The notes below the pieces were generated by a model that saw nothing but the letters and a program-made list of their open reading frames with translations, was not told the DNA's origin and did no database searches. From Dyadobacter chenwenxiniae (GTDB lineage: Bacteria; Bacteroidota; Bacteroidia; Cytophagales; Spirosomataceae), in NCBI RefSeq assembly GCF_022869785.1, contig NZ_CP094997.1:5823001-5887000 (forward strand): a stretch of 64,000 bases of DNA, given 5' to 3'. Below are positions 8,365-17,176 of this stretch, piece after piece. A program made the position numbers and the translations under genes. Numbering within the stretch: the first letter of the stretch is position 1; each line of letters opens with the position of its first letter.

Positions 8365-9462
8365 ATGTCAAAAAGAGTCATTATCAGCGGAGGCGGCACT
8401 GGTGGGCACATTTATCCCGCAATTGCGATAGCCAATGCATTACAGAAAAAGGATCCTGAACTGGAAGTGCTTTTTGTAGGGGCTTTGGGCAAAATGGAAA
8501 TGGAAAAGGTGCCGCGCGCGGGCTACGAGATTGTGGGTCTGCCAATTGCCGGCTTGAAAAGATCATTGTCCCTGGAAAATCTGCTGGTTCCCTTCAAGCT
8601 TTTGAACAGCCTGTTCAAGGCCAAGGCCATTATTGAGGACTTTAGACCCGACGTTGCGGTGGGAGTGGGCGGCTTTGCCAGTGGCCCGTTGTTGATGATG
8701 GCGTCGTTAGCCGACATTCCAACATTAATTCAGGAGCAAAATTCCTACGCAGGGATTACCAATAAGTTTTTGGGTAAAAAAGCCAGAAAAGTTTGCGTGG
8801 CTTACCCGGGGATGGAAGCGTTTTTTCCGGCAGATAAAATTACGCTTTTAGGAAATCCGGTGAGAAGTGACATTGTGGATGTGTCTGCAAGAAATAAGGA
8901 AGCACTCGTGGAGTTTGGCCTGAACGGCGACCATAAGACATTGTTTGTGATGGGTGGAAGTCTTGGGGCAAGATCTATTAATGAAAGCATTAATGCAGGT
9001 TTGCCACAGCTATTAGAGGCTGGTTATCAGGTTTTATGGCAAACCGGAAGAGCCTACATTGACACGGCCAAGCAAACCATCGCAGGCCTTGGAACAGATA
9101 AAGTAAAAGCTTTTGATTTCATTTATACAATGGATCTTGCTTATGCAGTTGCGGATGTGGTCATTTCAAGAGCTGGCGCATTATCTGTTTCTGAATTATG
9201 TCTGGCTGCGAAACCGGCTATCCTGGTTCCGTTTCCAGCTGCGGCGGAGGATCATCAGACCAAGAATGCTTTAACCTTGGTTGAGCAGGACGCGGCGTTA
9301 ATGATCAAGGATTCCAAGGCAATGCAGGAGCTTATTCCACAGGCACTCGAACTCCTGAAGGACATTGTTAAGCAAGGTGAATTGAAATTAAATATCCGCA
9401 AGCTGGCACGCCCCAATGCTGCCGACGATATTGCCGCAGAAGTTTTCAAATTAATCAAGTAA
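8365..9462 (+). CDS. murG: UDP-N-acetylglucosamine--lipid I GlcNAc transferase
   Basis: MurG is a peripheral membrane GT-B glycosyltransferase that adds GlcNAc to lipid I to make lipid II. The 365-aa protein has the N-terminal glycine loop GGGTGGH at residues 9-15. EQNSYAGITNK lies near 124 (the acceptor-binding region), GNPVR near 163, GGSLGAR near 197, SRAGALSVSE near 268 and the UDP-GlcNAc-binding AAAEDHQTKNA near 292. It starts one base after ftsW stops, and murC follows after 21 bases. Confidence 0.96.
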   Translation: MSKRVIISGGGTGGHIYPAIAIANALQKKDPELEVLFVGALGKMEMEKVPRAGYEIVGLPIAGLKRSLSLENLLVPFKLLNSLFKAKAIIEDFRPDVAVGVGGFASGPLLMMASLADIPTLIQEQNSYAGITNKFLGKKARKVCVAYPGMEAFFPADKITLLGNPVRSDIVDVSARNKEALVEFGLNGDHKTLFVMGGSLGARSINESINAGLPQLLEAGYQVLWQTGRAYIDTAKQTIAGLGTDKVKAFDFIYTMDLAYAVADVVISRAGALSVSELCLAAKPAILVPFPAAAEDHQTKNALTLVEQDAALMIKDSKAMQELIPQALELLKDIVKQGELKLNIRKLARPNAADDIAAEVFKLIK

Positions 9463-9483
9463 ATAACCTCAGGAACTGATCTT

Positions 9484-10887
9484 ATGTCATCATCTATGAC
9501 AAATTGGAAATACATATATTTTGTTGGAATTGGCGGAATAGGGATGAGTGCGCTGGCGCGTTGGTTCAAGGCGAATGGATTTAATGTGGCCGGTTATGAC
9601 AAGACACTCACGGTATTAGTTCAAAAATTAATGGATGAGGATATTGAGGTGACGCTTGAAGACGAGATCAGTACCATTCCAGCCGCATTTGCCGCCGACC
9701 CGTCGGAAACGTTGGTGATATATACGCCGGCAGTTCCGGTAATGCATAAGCAAATGATCTATTTCCGTGACAATAACTTCCTGATCTTGAAACGCTCGCA
9801 GGTTTTAGGGTTGCTAACCAAGAATTTGAGGACGATCGGTGTTGCCGGAACGCATGGAAAAACGACAACTTCCTCACTGGTTGCTCACATATTACGTCAT
9901 GCGAAAGTTAACAGCACCGCTTTTTTGGGGGGGATTACGCAGAATTACGGCACTAATTTGCTACTTAATGAGCCAACGGATAATCTGGAAGAGGTTTTTT
10001 GTGTGGTTGAAGCGGACGAGTTTGACCGATCTTTTCTCACGTTGTTCCCCGAAATCGCCATTGTTACTTCAACCGATGCCGACCATTTGGATATTTATGG
10101 ACAGCATGAAGCCGTTTTGGAATCTTTCCGCGATTATGTGAGCCAGATCGACGACGATGGCGTGCTTTTTATGCGTGAAGGACTGGAGCTGGCCGCATCG
10201 ACCAAGGCCAAAGTCTTAACATACTCATTACATTCAGGGAATTATCACTCGGCAGACATTCATATTAAAAATGCCCGGTTTGTTTTCGATCTGATTTACC
10301 CGGAGGGAAAAATTGAAGGAATCGCGATGAAAATTCCGGGCTACCATAATATTGAAAACGCTGTTGCAGCAAGTGCCGTTGCTTTGCACTTAGGTGTAGG
10401 ATCTGATAAAATAAAAGAGGCGTTGGAAAATTACGGAGGGGTAAAACGCCGCTTCGAATATCAGCTGGAAGAAGACGGGTGCATTTACATTGATGACTAT
10501 GCACACCATCCTACCGAGATCGAGGCATTCCTTTCGTCGGTAAAAGGCTTATACCCGGGAAGGCATGTGACAGCCATTTTTCAGCCACATTTATTTACAC
10601 GTACGCGTGATTTTGCAGATGGGTTTTCTGAAAGCTTATCGCTTGCGGACCGGGTTCTGCTGCTTGAAATTTATCCCGCAAGAGAATTGCCTATTACGGG
10701 CGTGAATTCGGAAATGCTCATGGAAAAGATCACAGCAAAGGAGAAACAACTTATCACTAAAGATAAAGTTTTGAGCGTTTTAGCTGATTTAAATACGGAT
10801 ATTGTGGTGACAATCGGGGCCGGAGACATTGATACATTGGTGGAACCGATCAGGAACTTGCTTAAAAATTCAATTGTGAATAATTAG
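9484..10887 (+). CDS. murC: UDP-N-acetylmuramate--L-alanine ligase
   Basis: MurC is the first Mur ligase, joining L-alanine to UDP-MurNAc in the cytoplasm with ATP. The 467-aa protein shows the N-terminal GIGGIGMS nucleotide-binding loop at residues 15-22, the P-loop GTHGKTTT at about 122-129, EADEFDRSFL and STDADHLDIYG in the central domain, and the C-terminal DDYAHHPTEI motif followed by FQPHLFTRT, both typical of MurC. It sits between murG and ftsQ, as in other Bacteroidota clusters. No ddl gene is present in the run. Confidence 0.96.
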   Translation: MSSSMTNWKYIYFVGIGGIGMSALARWFKANGFNVAGYDKTLTVLVQKLMDEDIEVTLEDEISTIPAAFAADPSETLVIYTPAVPVMHKQMIYFRDNNFLILKRSQVLGLLTKNLRTIGVAGTHGKTTTSSLVAHILRHAKVNSTAFLGGITQNYGTNLLLNEPTDNLEEVFCVVEADEFDRSFLTLFPEIAIVTSTDADHLDIYGQHEAVLESFRDYVSQIDDDGVLFMREGLELAASTKAKVLTYSLHSGNYHSADIHIKNARFVFDLIYPEGKIEGIAMKIPGYHNIENAVAASAVALHLGVGSDKIKEALENYGGVKRRFEYQLEEDGCIYIDDYAHHPTEIEAFLSSVKGLYPGRHVTAIFQPHLFTRTRDFADGFSESLSLADRVLLLEIYPARELPITGVNSEMLMEKITAKEKQLITKDKVLSVLADLNTDIVVTIGAGDIDTLVEPIRNLLKNSIVNN

Positions 10888-10912
10888 TCAAAGCATTTTT
10901 AATATTACTAAG

Positions 10913-11689
10913 ATGTTACGTAAATTTGACTATCCATGGCTTTTGTTAAAACGCAGTTTGTGGCTCATTTTGCCGATTGCCGGGATAGGCATGGCAGAAA
11001 ATAAGCTTGGTAATCAGCGTTGTACGAATCTTGTGATAGCCATTGAAGGTGATTCGGGAACGAGGTTTCTGAATCAGATGGACGTGCGGATGCTGGTGAC
11101 TGAAAACGGGGCTGATCCGCTGTTAGGCAGCAGGTTAAGCGACGTTGCACTGAATGATCTCGAAAACCGGGTACGCAGGAACAAGCTGATCAGAAAATGT
11201 CAGGTCTATCGTGACTTGAAGGGAAATGTGGTGGTGGAGGTTGAGCAGGAGAAGCCGCTGGCGAGATGGATTAACACTTCTGAAAATGGTGAAATGCGCA
11301 ATTCATCTGGTTATTATATCAGTGATGAGGGCGTTTTTTTTCCGTTGTCAGATAGTTATTCCGCAAGGGCATTGCTTGTTTCCGGTTCTTTTTTCAGCGA
11401 TGCGGAACAGTTGAAAACAACCAAGGGGGCTTCAATAATGGAGCTTTTGCGTTTTTTGAACACCGATCCCTTTTGGAAGGCACAAGTAGCGCAATTGAAT
11501 GCAGATAAAGATGGTGAAATCTCGCTTATAACAGTCCTGGGGGATCAGCGCATTGAATTTGGGACAGCAGAAAATTACGAATCCAAGTTCAACAAGCTTA
11601 AAATATTTTACAACGAAGTACTGAGCCAGGACTGGAGCAGATATAAAAAGATTAGTATTAAGTTTCAGAATCAAATAGTTTGTGAATAA
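10913..11689 (+). CDS. ftsQ: Cell division protein FtsQ
   Basis: FtsQ is a bitopic inner-membrane protein that links early and late divisome components in the periplasm. The 258-aa protein has a short cytoplasmic N-terminus and one membrane segment around residues 10-27. A POTRA-like region follows (MDVRMLVTENGADPLLGSRLSDVALNDLENRVRRNKLIRKCQVYRDLKGNVVVEVEQEKPLAR, residues about 55-120), then a beta domain with YISDEGVFFPLS. Sequence identity in this family is low. The call rests on this domain layout and on the location between murC and ftsA. Confidence 0.88.
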   Translation: MLRKFDYPWLLLKRSLWLILPIAGIGMAENKLGNQRCTNLVIAIEGDSGTRFLNQMDVRMLVTENGADPLLGSRLSDVALNDLENRVRRNKLIRKCQVYRDLKGNVVVEVEQEKPLARWINTSENGEMRNSSGYYISDEGVFFPLSDSYSARALLVSGSFFSDAEQLKTTKGASIMELLRFLNTDPFWKAQVAQLNADKDGEISLITVLGDQRIEFGTAENYESKFNKLKIFYNEVLSQDWSRYKKISIKFQNQIVCE

Positions 11690-11704
11690 TAATTCACCAT
11701 CAGC

Positions 11705-13063
11705 ATGGCACACGACAAAATTGTAGTAGGCGTAGATATTGGGAGCACGAAAATTACCGTGGTTGCTGCACAGGGAGCCGCGTCCGGTTCCCGTCAAAAC
11801 AATATTGAAATTTTAGGTTTTAGCGAAGTTCCTGTTCCGAAAGGGGCAGTTGTAAATGGCGCCGTTGAAAATATAAAACAGGTAGGAACCGCGGTCCGCG
11901 AGGCACTTGCAGAGGCATCTTCACGTTCAGACCTGGATATTGCTGTGGTGAATGTGAGTTTCGGCGGCACACAGGTGAAAGTAAGCCAGCATAACGATGG
12001 CGTCATCAGGCCTTCCGCATCATCCGGCGAAGAAGTTACGCAAAGAGATGTGGACCAACTTGTCGACGACATGTATCGCGCTAAAATTGAGCCGAATTAT
12101 GACGTGTTGCATGTTTTGCCGATGGAGTTTGTCGTAGATAACTCCATGAATGTGCGCGAGCCTGTAGGCAGGACGGGTATCAAGCTGGGAGGTAACTTCC
12201 TCATCATTTCGGCAAACAGCCAATCTATTTTGCGCACCAAAAAGAGTCTGGCTGATGCTGACCAAAACCTGAAATGCGATAAAATGGTGTTTGCTCCGCT
12301 GGCAACCAGTCTTGCGGTTTTGAATGAAAATGAAACAAAAGCAGGCATCGCGCTGATTGACATCGGCGACCATACCACAGACCTCGTTATCTATCATGAC
12401 AGTATTGTGCGTCACATCGCCACATTTCCGATAGGTGGCAGACACATTACCAATGACCTGGCGATCGGCTGCGGGATCCAGGTTGAAAATGCAGAGCGAC
12501 TGAAGCGGGAATATGGAGTTGCTATTTCGGCTGATGTTCCGCTGAACATTGAGATCCTTGTTAATTTCCTTGCAGGGCGCGCTCCAAAGCAGGTTCTGAA
12601 GAAAAACGTAGCATTAATCATTGAGGAGCGCTTAAAGGAGATCGCCGCGATGGTGTATGCAGAAATTATAAAGTCAGGATATCTCGACAAACTGATTGGC
12701 GGCCTGGTCTTAACGGGAGGCTCTGCCAACATTGATGAGATCGAAAAGCTTTTTGAAAAAGTTACAAATATGTCTGTGCGTGTGGGATATCCGGAAAACC
12801 TGGAAAGAACCGCGAAAGCAGACGCGGTAAGCAATTCTTCATACAGCACAGCCATAGGCTTGGCGTGGGCAGGGCTCAGAAACATTGACCCGAGGGTTAA
12901 GTCTGTGTGCAAGCCGACAACTTCCTTTAATACAGCCACTGTTGTACAAAGAGAAAAAGTGAAGGAAGTGACAAAGGACGAACCAGGAAAGAAGAACGGG
13001 ACTTTCTGGGACAGTTTTAATAGTATTATCCGTAAAAAAGATGATGGTCTGAGTGACTATTGA
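11705..13063 (+). CDS. ftsA: Cell division protein FtsA
   Basis: FtsA is an actin-like ATPase that tethers FtsZ filaments to the inner membrane and recruits divisome proteins. The 452-aa protein has the N-terminal phosphate-binding strand VVGVDIGSTKITVVA, the SHS2-like 1C domain, the second phosphate motif ALIDIGDHTTDLVIY near residue 220, and LTGGSANIDEIEKL near 340. The C-terminal segment after about 400 is lysine-rich and ends in DSFNSIIRKKDDG, a plausible membrane-binding amphipathic helix. It is followed directly by ftsZ. Confidence 0.95.
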   Translation: MAHDKIVVGVDIGSTKITVVAAQGAASGSRQNNIEILGFSEVPVPKGAVVNGAVENIKQVGTAVREALAEASSRSDLDIAVVNVSFGGTQVKVSQHNDGVIRPSASSGEEVTQRDVDQLVDDMYRAKIEPNYDVLHVLPMEFVVDNSMNVREPVGRTGIKLGGNFLIISANSQSILRTKKSLADADQNLKCDKMVFAPLATSLAVLNENETKAGIALIDIGDHTTDLVIYHDSIVRHIATFPIGGRHITNDLAIGCGIQVENAERLKREYGVAISADVPLNIEILVNFLAGRAPKQVLKKNVALIIEERLKEIAAMVYAEIIKSGYLDKLIGGLVLTGGSANIDEIEKLFEKVTNMSVRVGYPENLERTAKADAVSNSSYSTAIGLAWAGLRNIDPRVKSVCKPTTSFNTATVVQREKVKEVTKDEPGKKNGTFWDSFNSIIRKKDDGLSDY

Positions 13064-13098
13064 AAACAAAGCAATTAACGCATTCAATCTCTGAAAAT

Positions 13099-14532
13099 AT
13101 GAATAAAAGCTTGTTGCAATCTCTAGACCAGGACTACATTGTGAACGAAATCATCAAAGACCAGCCCACCGGCGAACACCAGGAAGAACCGGCCATTATC
13201 AAGGTAATTGGTGTCGGGGGCGGGGGAAGCAATGCTGTGAACTACATGTTTGAGAGAAAGATCAAAGATGTGGAGTTTGCAGTCTGCAATACCGATCGCC
13301 AGGCGCTTGCCAACAGCCCTGTGCCCGTGAAAATCCAGCTTGGGGCGACATTAACGCAAGGTTTGGGAGCCGGAACGGATGCTACGAAGGGTAAAGAAGC
13401 CGCTTTGGAAACTATTGAGGAAATCAAAAACCTGCTAGGTGGATCGACCCAAATGGTGTTTATTACGGCCGGTATGGGTGGTGGAACGGGAACAGGCGCT
13501 GCCCCCGTCATTGCCCAGCTTGCAAAGGAAATGGGTAAGCTCACGGTGGCTGTCGTTACAGCGCCTTATACTTGGGAAGGGCTTGATAAGAAAGAACAGG
13601 CACTGGAAGGAATTGAACAACTGAAAGAGTACAGCGACACAGTGCTGGTGGTTTTGAATGACAAGCTGGAAGAGTTGTATGAGGATATGACACTCACCCA
13701 GGCTTTTGCAGAGGCGGATGGAATTCTTTTGAATGCCGTAAAAAGTATTTCCGAGATCATTACGACAAACGGGAATATCAACACAGACTTTAAAGACGTA
13801 GAGAAGGTCCTTAAAAATGCGGGACAGTCCGTAATGGGAACCTCTGAGTCAACCGGAGCCGACCGAGCGCAGACGGCGATTAGAGAAGCGTTGGATTCAC
13901 CGCTTTTGAATGACAGGGATATCCGCGGAGCAAAACGCATCCTGGTAACGCTGGCGACCAGCAAAAAGAAAGAAGCCACGATGAAGGAGCAGCGTGAAAT
14001 CTGGCGTTATGTACTCTCGCAAGTGGGAGGGGAAGCGCGGATGTTCAAGCTGGGAACGATCACGGACGATTCTTTGGGCGATAAATTAAGGGTTACCATT
14101 GTTGCCGCAGGGTTTGACAGCATTGAGTCGCCGATCCCGGGAATTGAGCTAAAAAACGGCATTAAATCTAAAATACCTCAGGCAAAACCTGTTGTTGAAG
14201 AGATAAAACCAATTGAAGAGCCAGCGTTTGAAACGGATCTGGTTGTAACCAGCGAACTGGAAGGTGCTACGCCAACCGGCCCAATTGATCTTGTTATTGA
14301 TCGTGACATGATCCCTGGCAGGTTCACACAATTGCCTATCACCGATATTGGAGGCAATCACGATTGGAATAATGACGAGATCGAAAAACTGGATATAATG
14401 GTTGCGTCCTTTAAAGACGGCCTGGTTAAATACGGAGATCTGGAAGGGCCTGCGTTCCGTCGCAGCCGCGTAGAACTCTGGAAACACCCGGCAGTTCCAG
14501 CCACCGAAATGGAGCAGCATTGGTTGAAATAA
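13099..14532 (+). CDS. ftsZ: Cell division protein FtsZ
   Basis: FtsZ is the tubulin-like GTPase that forms the division ring. From ATG 13099 it is 477 aa. A TTG at 13060 overlapping the ftsA stop is also in frame but less likely. The GTP-binding loop GGGGSNAVNYM lies near residue 40 and the tubulin signature GGGTGTGA at 127-134. The T7 loop NTDFKDVEKVL supplies the catalytic aspartates. A variable linker follows after about 360. A candidate C-terminal binding peptide (LEGPAFRRSRVE) is followed by about 15 further residues, whereas in many species the peptide is terminal. A strong terminator closes the cluster. Confidence 0.95.
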   Translation: MNKSLLQSLDQDYIVNEIIKDQPTGEHQEEPAIIKVIGVGGGGSNAVNYMFERKIKDVEFAVCNTDRQALANSPVPVKIQLGATLTQGLGAGTDATKGKEAALETIEEIKNLLGGSTQMVFITAGMGGGTGTGAAPVIAQLAKEMGKLTVAVVTAPYTWEGLDKKEQALEGIEQLKEYSDTVLVVLNDKLEELYEDMTLTQAFAEADGILLNAVKSISEIITTNGNINTDFKDVEKVLKNAGQSVMGTSESTGADRAQTAIREALDSPLLNDRDIRGAKRILVTLATSKKKEATMKEQREIWRYVLSQVGGEARMFKLGTITDDSLGDKLRVTIVAAGFDSIESPIPGIELKNGIKSKIPQAKPVVEEIKPIEEPAFETDLVVTSELEGATPTGPIDLVIDRDMIPGRFTQLPITDIGGNHDWNNDEIEKLDIMVASFKDGLVKYGDLEGPAFRRSRVELWKHPAVPATEMEQHWLK

Positions 14533-14534
14533 CA

Positions 14535-14574
14535 CTAAACAAAATAGGGAGCATTCGCTCCCTATTTTGTTTAG
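14535..14574. terminator. Bidirectional terminator after ftsZ
   Basis: A perfect 18-bp inverted repeat (14535-14552 with 14557-14574, starting CTAAACAAAATAGGG) has a 4-base ATTC loop. It lies between converging genes. The stop codon of the minus-strand reductase gene (14571-14573) is inside the stem. A-rich and T-rich arms allow it to act in both directions. Confidence 0.88.
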
Positions 14575-15113
14575 AAATGGATCATTTGACCTGCCTGCAA
14601 TTCCAAAAGTTCTTTATACAAAGCATTGGATATCACGCGCTCGTGATAATGCGTGCGGATTTGGCCAAGCTTTACCCTTAACGCTAATGTGTTCATTCCC
14701 AGATAGCTAAATACGTCATTCAAATGGCTCAGTGCCAATGCAGCACCATGCATATTAGAAGACAAACCTACAAGAGCAGCTTTTTTGTTGGTAAAACTAT
14801 TGGGATAGGGAAGTCCATCGATAAATGCTTTCAGAACGCCTGGATAAGAGCCATTGTATTCAGGAACGATAAAAACGAACTTGTCTGTTTGTTCAAGTAA
14901 AGATTTCAGGCTATTAAAATCTTCGTTCTTTCCAGAATTTTCGTACATCGCCGACACAGTAAAGTCGTTTGGCAGGTTAACCAAGTCCAGAATTGTACTC
15001 GGAGCGTTCAGGTTATTCAGTATTTCCTGGTAATAATCAGCTATTTTCCGCGACATTGAATTGGGCCTGTTCGTACCAACGATTATCACGATAGGGGAAG
15101 AAGTTGTTGTCAT
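14571..15113 (-). CDS. NAD(P)H-dependent FMN reductase family protein
   Basis: This is a flavodoxin-fold oxidoreductase of the NADPH-dependent FMN reductase family (PF03358). Family members reduce flavins, quinones or azo compounds. The 180-aa protein starts with the phosphate-binding segment VIIVGTNRPNSMSRKIADYY and contains the family motif PEYNGSYPGVLKAFIDGL near residues 83-101. The SSNMHGAALALSHLNDVF region is the usual second flavin-contact segment. The natural substrate cannot be told from sequence. It is transcribed convergently with ftsZ. On its own strand a TTTGC-type motif just upstream (15121-15130) hints at a promoter. Confidence 0.85.
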   Translation of the reverse strand: MTTTSSPIVIIVGTNRPNSMSRKIADYYQEILNNLNAPSTILDLVNLPNDFTVSAMYENSGKNEDFNSLKSLLEQTDKFVFIVPEYNGSYPGVLKAFIDGLPYPNSFTNKKAALVGLSSNMHGAALALSHLNDVFSYLGMNTLALRVKLGQIRTHYHERVISNALYKELLELQAGQMIHF

Positions 15114-15273
15114 TAGAAAAGCAAAGTATAAATAGTCCGGAGCCCACTTAGCCGGTCATAAGGCGTTGATAAAGTAACAAATTAAGGACAAAATTGTTCA
15201 AGTTAGAGACGTAAAGCGCTTATCAATGCAGTATAACGGCTCACTTCGTTTCACTATACACAACATTTATTGT

Positions 15274-15281
15274 TATATTTG
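15274..15281 (+). promoter_or_regulatory. Promoter -7 element upstream of accD
   Basis: TATATTTG matches TAnnTTTG and lies 73 bases before the accD start. A good TTG element is not seen at the expected distance upstream (TTTC near 15250 is the nearest), so the call is partial. Nothing else is evident in the gap 15114-15354. Confidence 0.45.
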
Positions 15282-15354
15282 AGCCTAATATTCATCATGA
15301 AAAGAGGTTAAGGGTCTGATATTCAGATTTTTAAACATTAACTCACGTACTAAT

Positions 15355-16197
15355 ATGTCCTGGTTTATTCGGAAAGAGAAAGGCATTAATACACCCACCG
15401 AAATGAAGCGTGAAGCTCCCGACGGGTTGTGGTATCAATGTTCGAATTGCAAGAAAATTACGCCTACCAGAGAACATAAGCAGAATGCTTACACTTGCCC
15501 GCATTGTAATTACCACGAAAAAGTGGGATCTGATGTTTATTTCAACCTTTTGTTTGATGATAATGAATTTATAGAGCTGGACGAAAATCTTACGTCGGGC
15601 GACCCGCTTCATTTTGTTGATACCAAAGCTTATCCGGATCGCATTAAGTCTACAATGCAGAAAACAGGGCTGAAAGACGCGGTGCGCACGGGACATGGAA
15701 AGATGAATGGTTTGAATATTGTTATCGCCTGTATGGATTTCAATTTCATTGGTGGATCAATGGGATCTGTTGTAGGAGAAAAAATCGCCCGTGCTATCAG
15801 TTATTCTTTGGAGCATAAGTCTCCTTTTTTAATGATTTCCAAATCCGGTGGCGCTCGTATGATGGAGGCAGGTTTTTCATTGATGCAAATGGCTAAGACT
15901 TCTGCGCGCCTCGCTCAGTTATCCGATGCAAAAGTGCCTTATATATCATTGTTGACGGACCCTACAACGGGCGGCGTTACGGCATCGTATGCAATGTTGG
16001 GAGATTTTAACATTTCCGAGCCAGAGGCTTTAATCGGCTTTGCGGGACCACGTGTTATTCGTGAGACGATTGGTAAGGACTTGCCAAAAGGTTTTCAAAG
16101 CGCTGAGTTCGTGCTTGAACACGGTTTCCTGGATTTCATTGTGGATCGTAAGGATTTGAAAGATAAGTTAACCAGCCTGCTTACCATGCTTCGTTGA
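15355..16197 (+). CDS. accD: Acetyl-CoA carboxylase carboxyltransferase subunit beta
   Basis: AccD is the beta half of the carboxyltransferase that moves CO2 from biotin to acetyl-CoA, giving malonyl-CoA for fatty acid synthesis. The 280-aa protein has the N-terminal zinc ribbon with Cys29, Cys32, Cys48 and Cys51, followed by the crotonase-like core. The core includes the GGSMGSVVGEKI and ISKSGGARMMEAGFSLMQMAK motifs and the DPTTGGVTASYAMLGD acetyl-CoA-binding segment. The alpha subunit (accA) is not in this window. A radical SAM gene begins one base after the stop codon. Confidence 0.96.
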   Translation: MSWFIRKEKGINTPTEMKREAPDGLWYQCSNCKKITPTREHKQNAYTCPHCNYHEKVGSDVYFNLLFDDNEFIELDENLTSGDPLHFVDTKAYPDRIKSTMQKTGLKDAVRTGHGKMNGLNIVIACMDFNFIGGSMGSVVGEKIARAISYSLEHKSPFLMISKSGGARMMEAGFSLMQMAKTSARLAQLSDAKVPYISLLTDPTTGGVTASYAMLGDFNISEPEALIGFAGPRVIRETIGKDLPKGFQSAEFVLEHGFLDFIVDRKDLKDKLTSLLTMLR

Positions 16198-16198
16198 T

Positions 16199-17176
16199 AT
16201 GCGTTTGATTTCCCATCCGGTCCTTTGCAATTACTACGTAACCTATCGCTGTAACGCTTCATGTAGTTTTTGCGACATTTGGGAAAAGCCTTCGCCTTAC
16301 ATTACAGTTGAAAATCTAAGAGAAAATTTAAGGGATTTAAAAAAGCTCGGCGTTAAGGTCATTGATTTTACCGGTGGAGAACCACTGCTTCACCGGCAGT
16401 TGGATGTGCTTTTAAATGAAGCCAAGGACCATGGAATGATCACAACCGTGACAAGCAATGGTTTACTTTATCCCAGACAGGCTGAAAAACTCCGCGGCCT
16501 TGTTGATATGCTCCACTTCTCACTCGATTCGCCTGATCGTGACGAGCATGATAAATCGAGAGGAGTAAAATGCTTTGATAAAGTGATGGAATCCATTGCT
16601 ATTGCCAAATCATTAGGCGAGCGTCCGGATATTATTTTCACGGTTTTCGAGGACAATGTTGATAAAATAAGACGGTTGTGGGAAGAAGTTTGTTTGCCAA
16701 ATGACCTTATCCTGATTTTAAATCCGGTTTTTGAATATAACAATGTTGGCTCTAATCTTTCGAAAGAAACATTAAATGAGCTCACCTGGTGGGGAAAACA
16801 AAAGAATGTCTATCTCAACGATGCTTTTGTTCAACTGAGACTTGATGGCGGAAATCACGTAGATAACCCTGTTTGCAAAGCCGCCAGCACAACAATTGTT
16901 ATCTCTCCAGAAAACAAACTTGTTTTGCCCTGCTATCATTTGGGATTGAAAGATTTTCCAATCGAAGGAAATCTTTTTGATCTCTATCATTCCGACGAAG
17001 TGCAAAAACTCGTTGCGCTCGAAGGGAAATTGCCCGCATGTGAAAGTTGCGCAATTAACTGCTACATGCAACCTTCCTTTGCAGTTGAAATGAATAAATA
17101 CTGGTGGAAAGCACTTCCCAGCACCATTAAGTACAATCGGATTAAAGGCACCTGGAAACAAATGGTTGGGCTTTAA
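16199..17176 (+). CDS. Radical SAM protein with SPASM-like C-terminus
   Basis: This is a radical S-adenosylmethionine enzyme. The CxxxCxxC cluster ligands are Cys18, Cys22 and Cys25 (CNASCSFC). The SAM-binding GGEP follows near residue 60 in DFTGGEPLLHRQ. The C-terminal part holds further cysteines (NPVCKAAS, LPCYH, then ACESCAINCYM) in the layout of SPASM or twitch domains, which bind extra iron-sulfur clusters. The substrate is unknown; such proteins often modify peptides or other large substrates. It starts one base after accD and so is translationally coupled to it. It overlaps the converging next gene by four bases. Confidence 0.85.
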   Translation: MRLISHPVLCNYYVTYRCNASCSFCDIWEKPSPYITVENLRENLRDLKKLGVKVIDFTGGEPLLHRQLDVLLNEAKDHGMITTVTSNGLLYPRQAEKLRGLVDMLHFSLDSPDRDEHDKSRGVKCFDKVMESIAIAKSLGERPDIIFTVFEDNVDKIRRLWEEVCLPNDLILILNPVFEYNNVGSNLSKETLNELTWWGKQKNVYLNDAFVQLRLDGGNHVDNPVCKAASTTIVISPENKLVLPCYHLGLKDFPIEGNLFDLYHSDEVQKLVALEGKLPACESCAINCYMQPSFAVEMNKYWWKALPSTIKYNRIKGTWKQMVGL

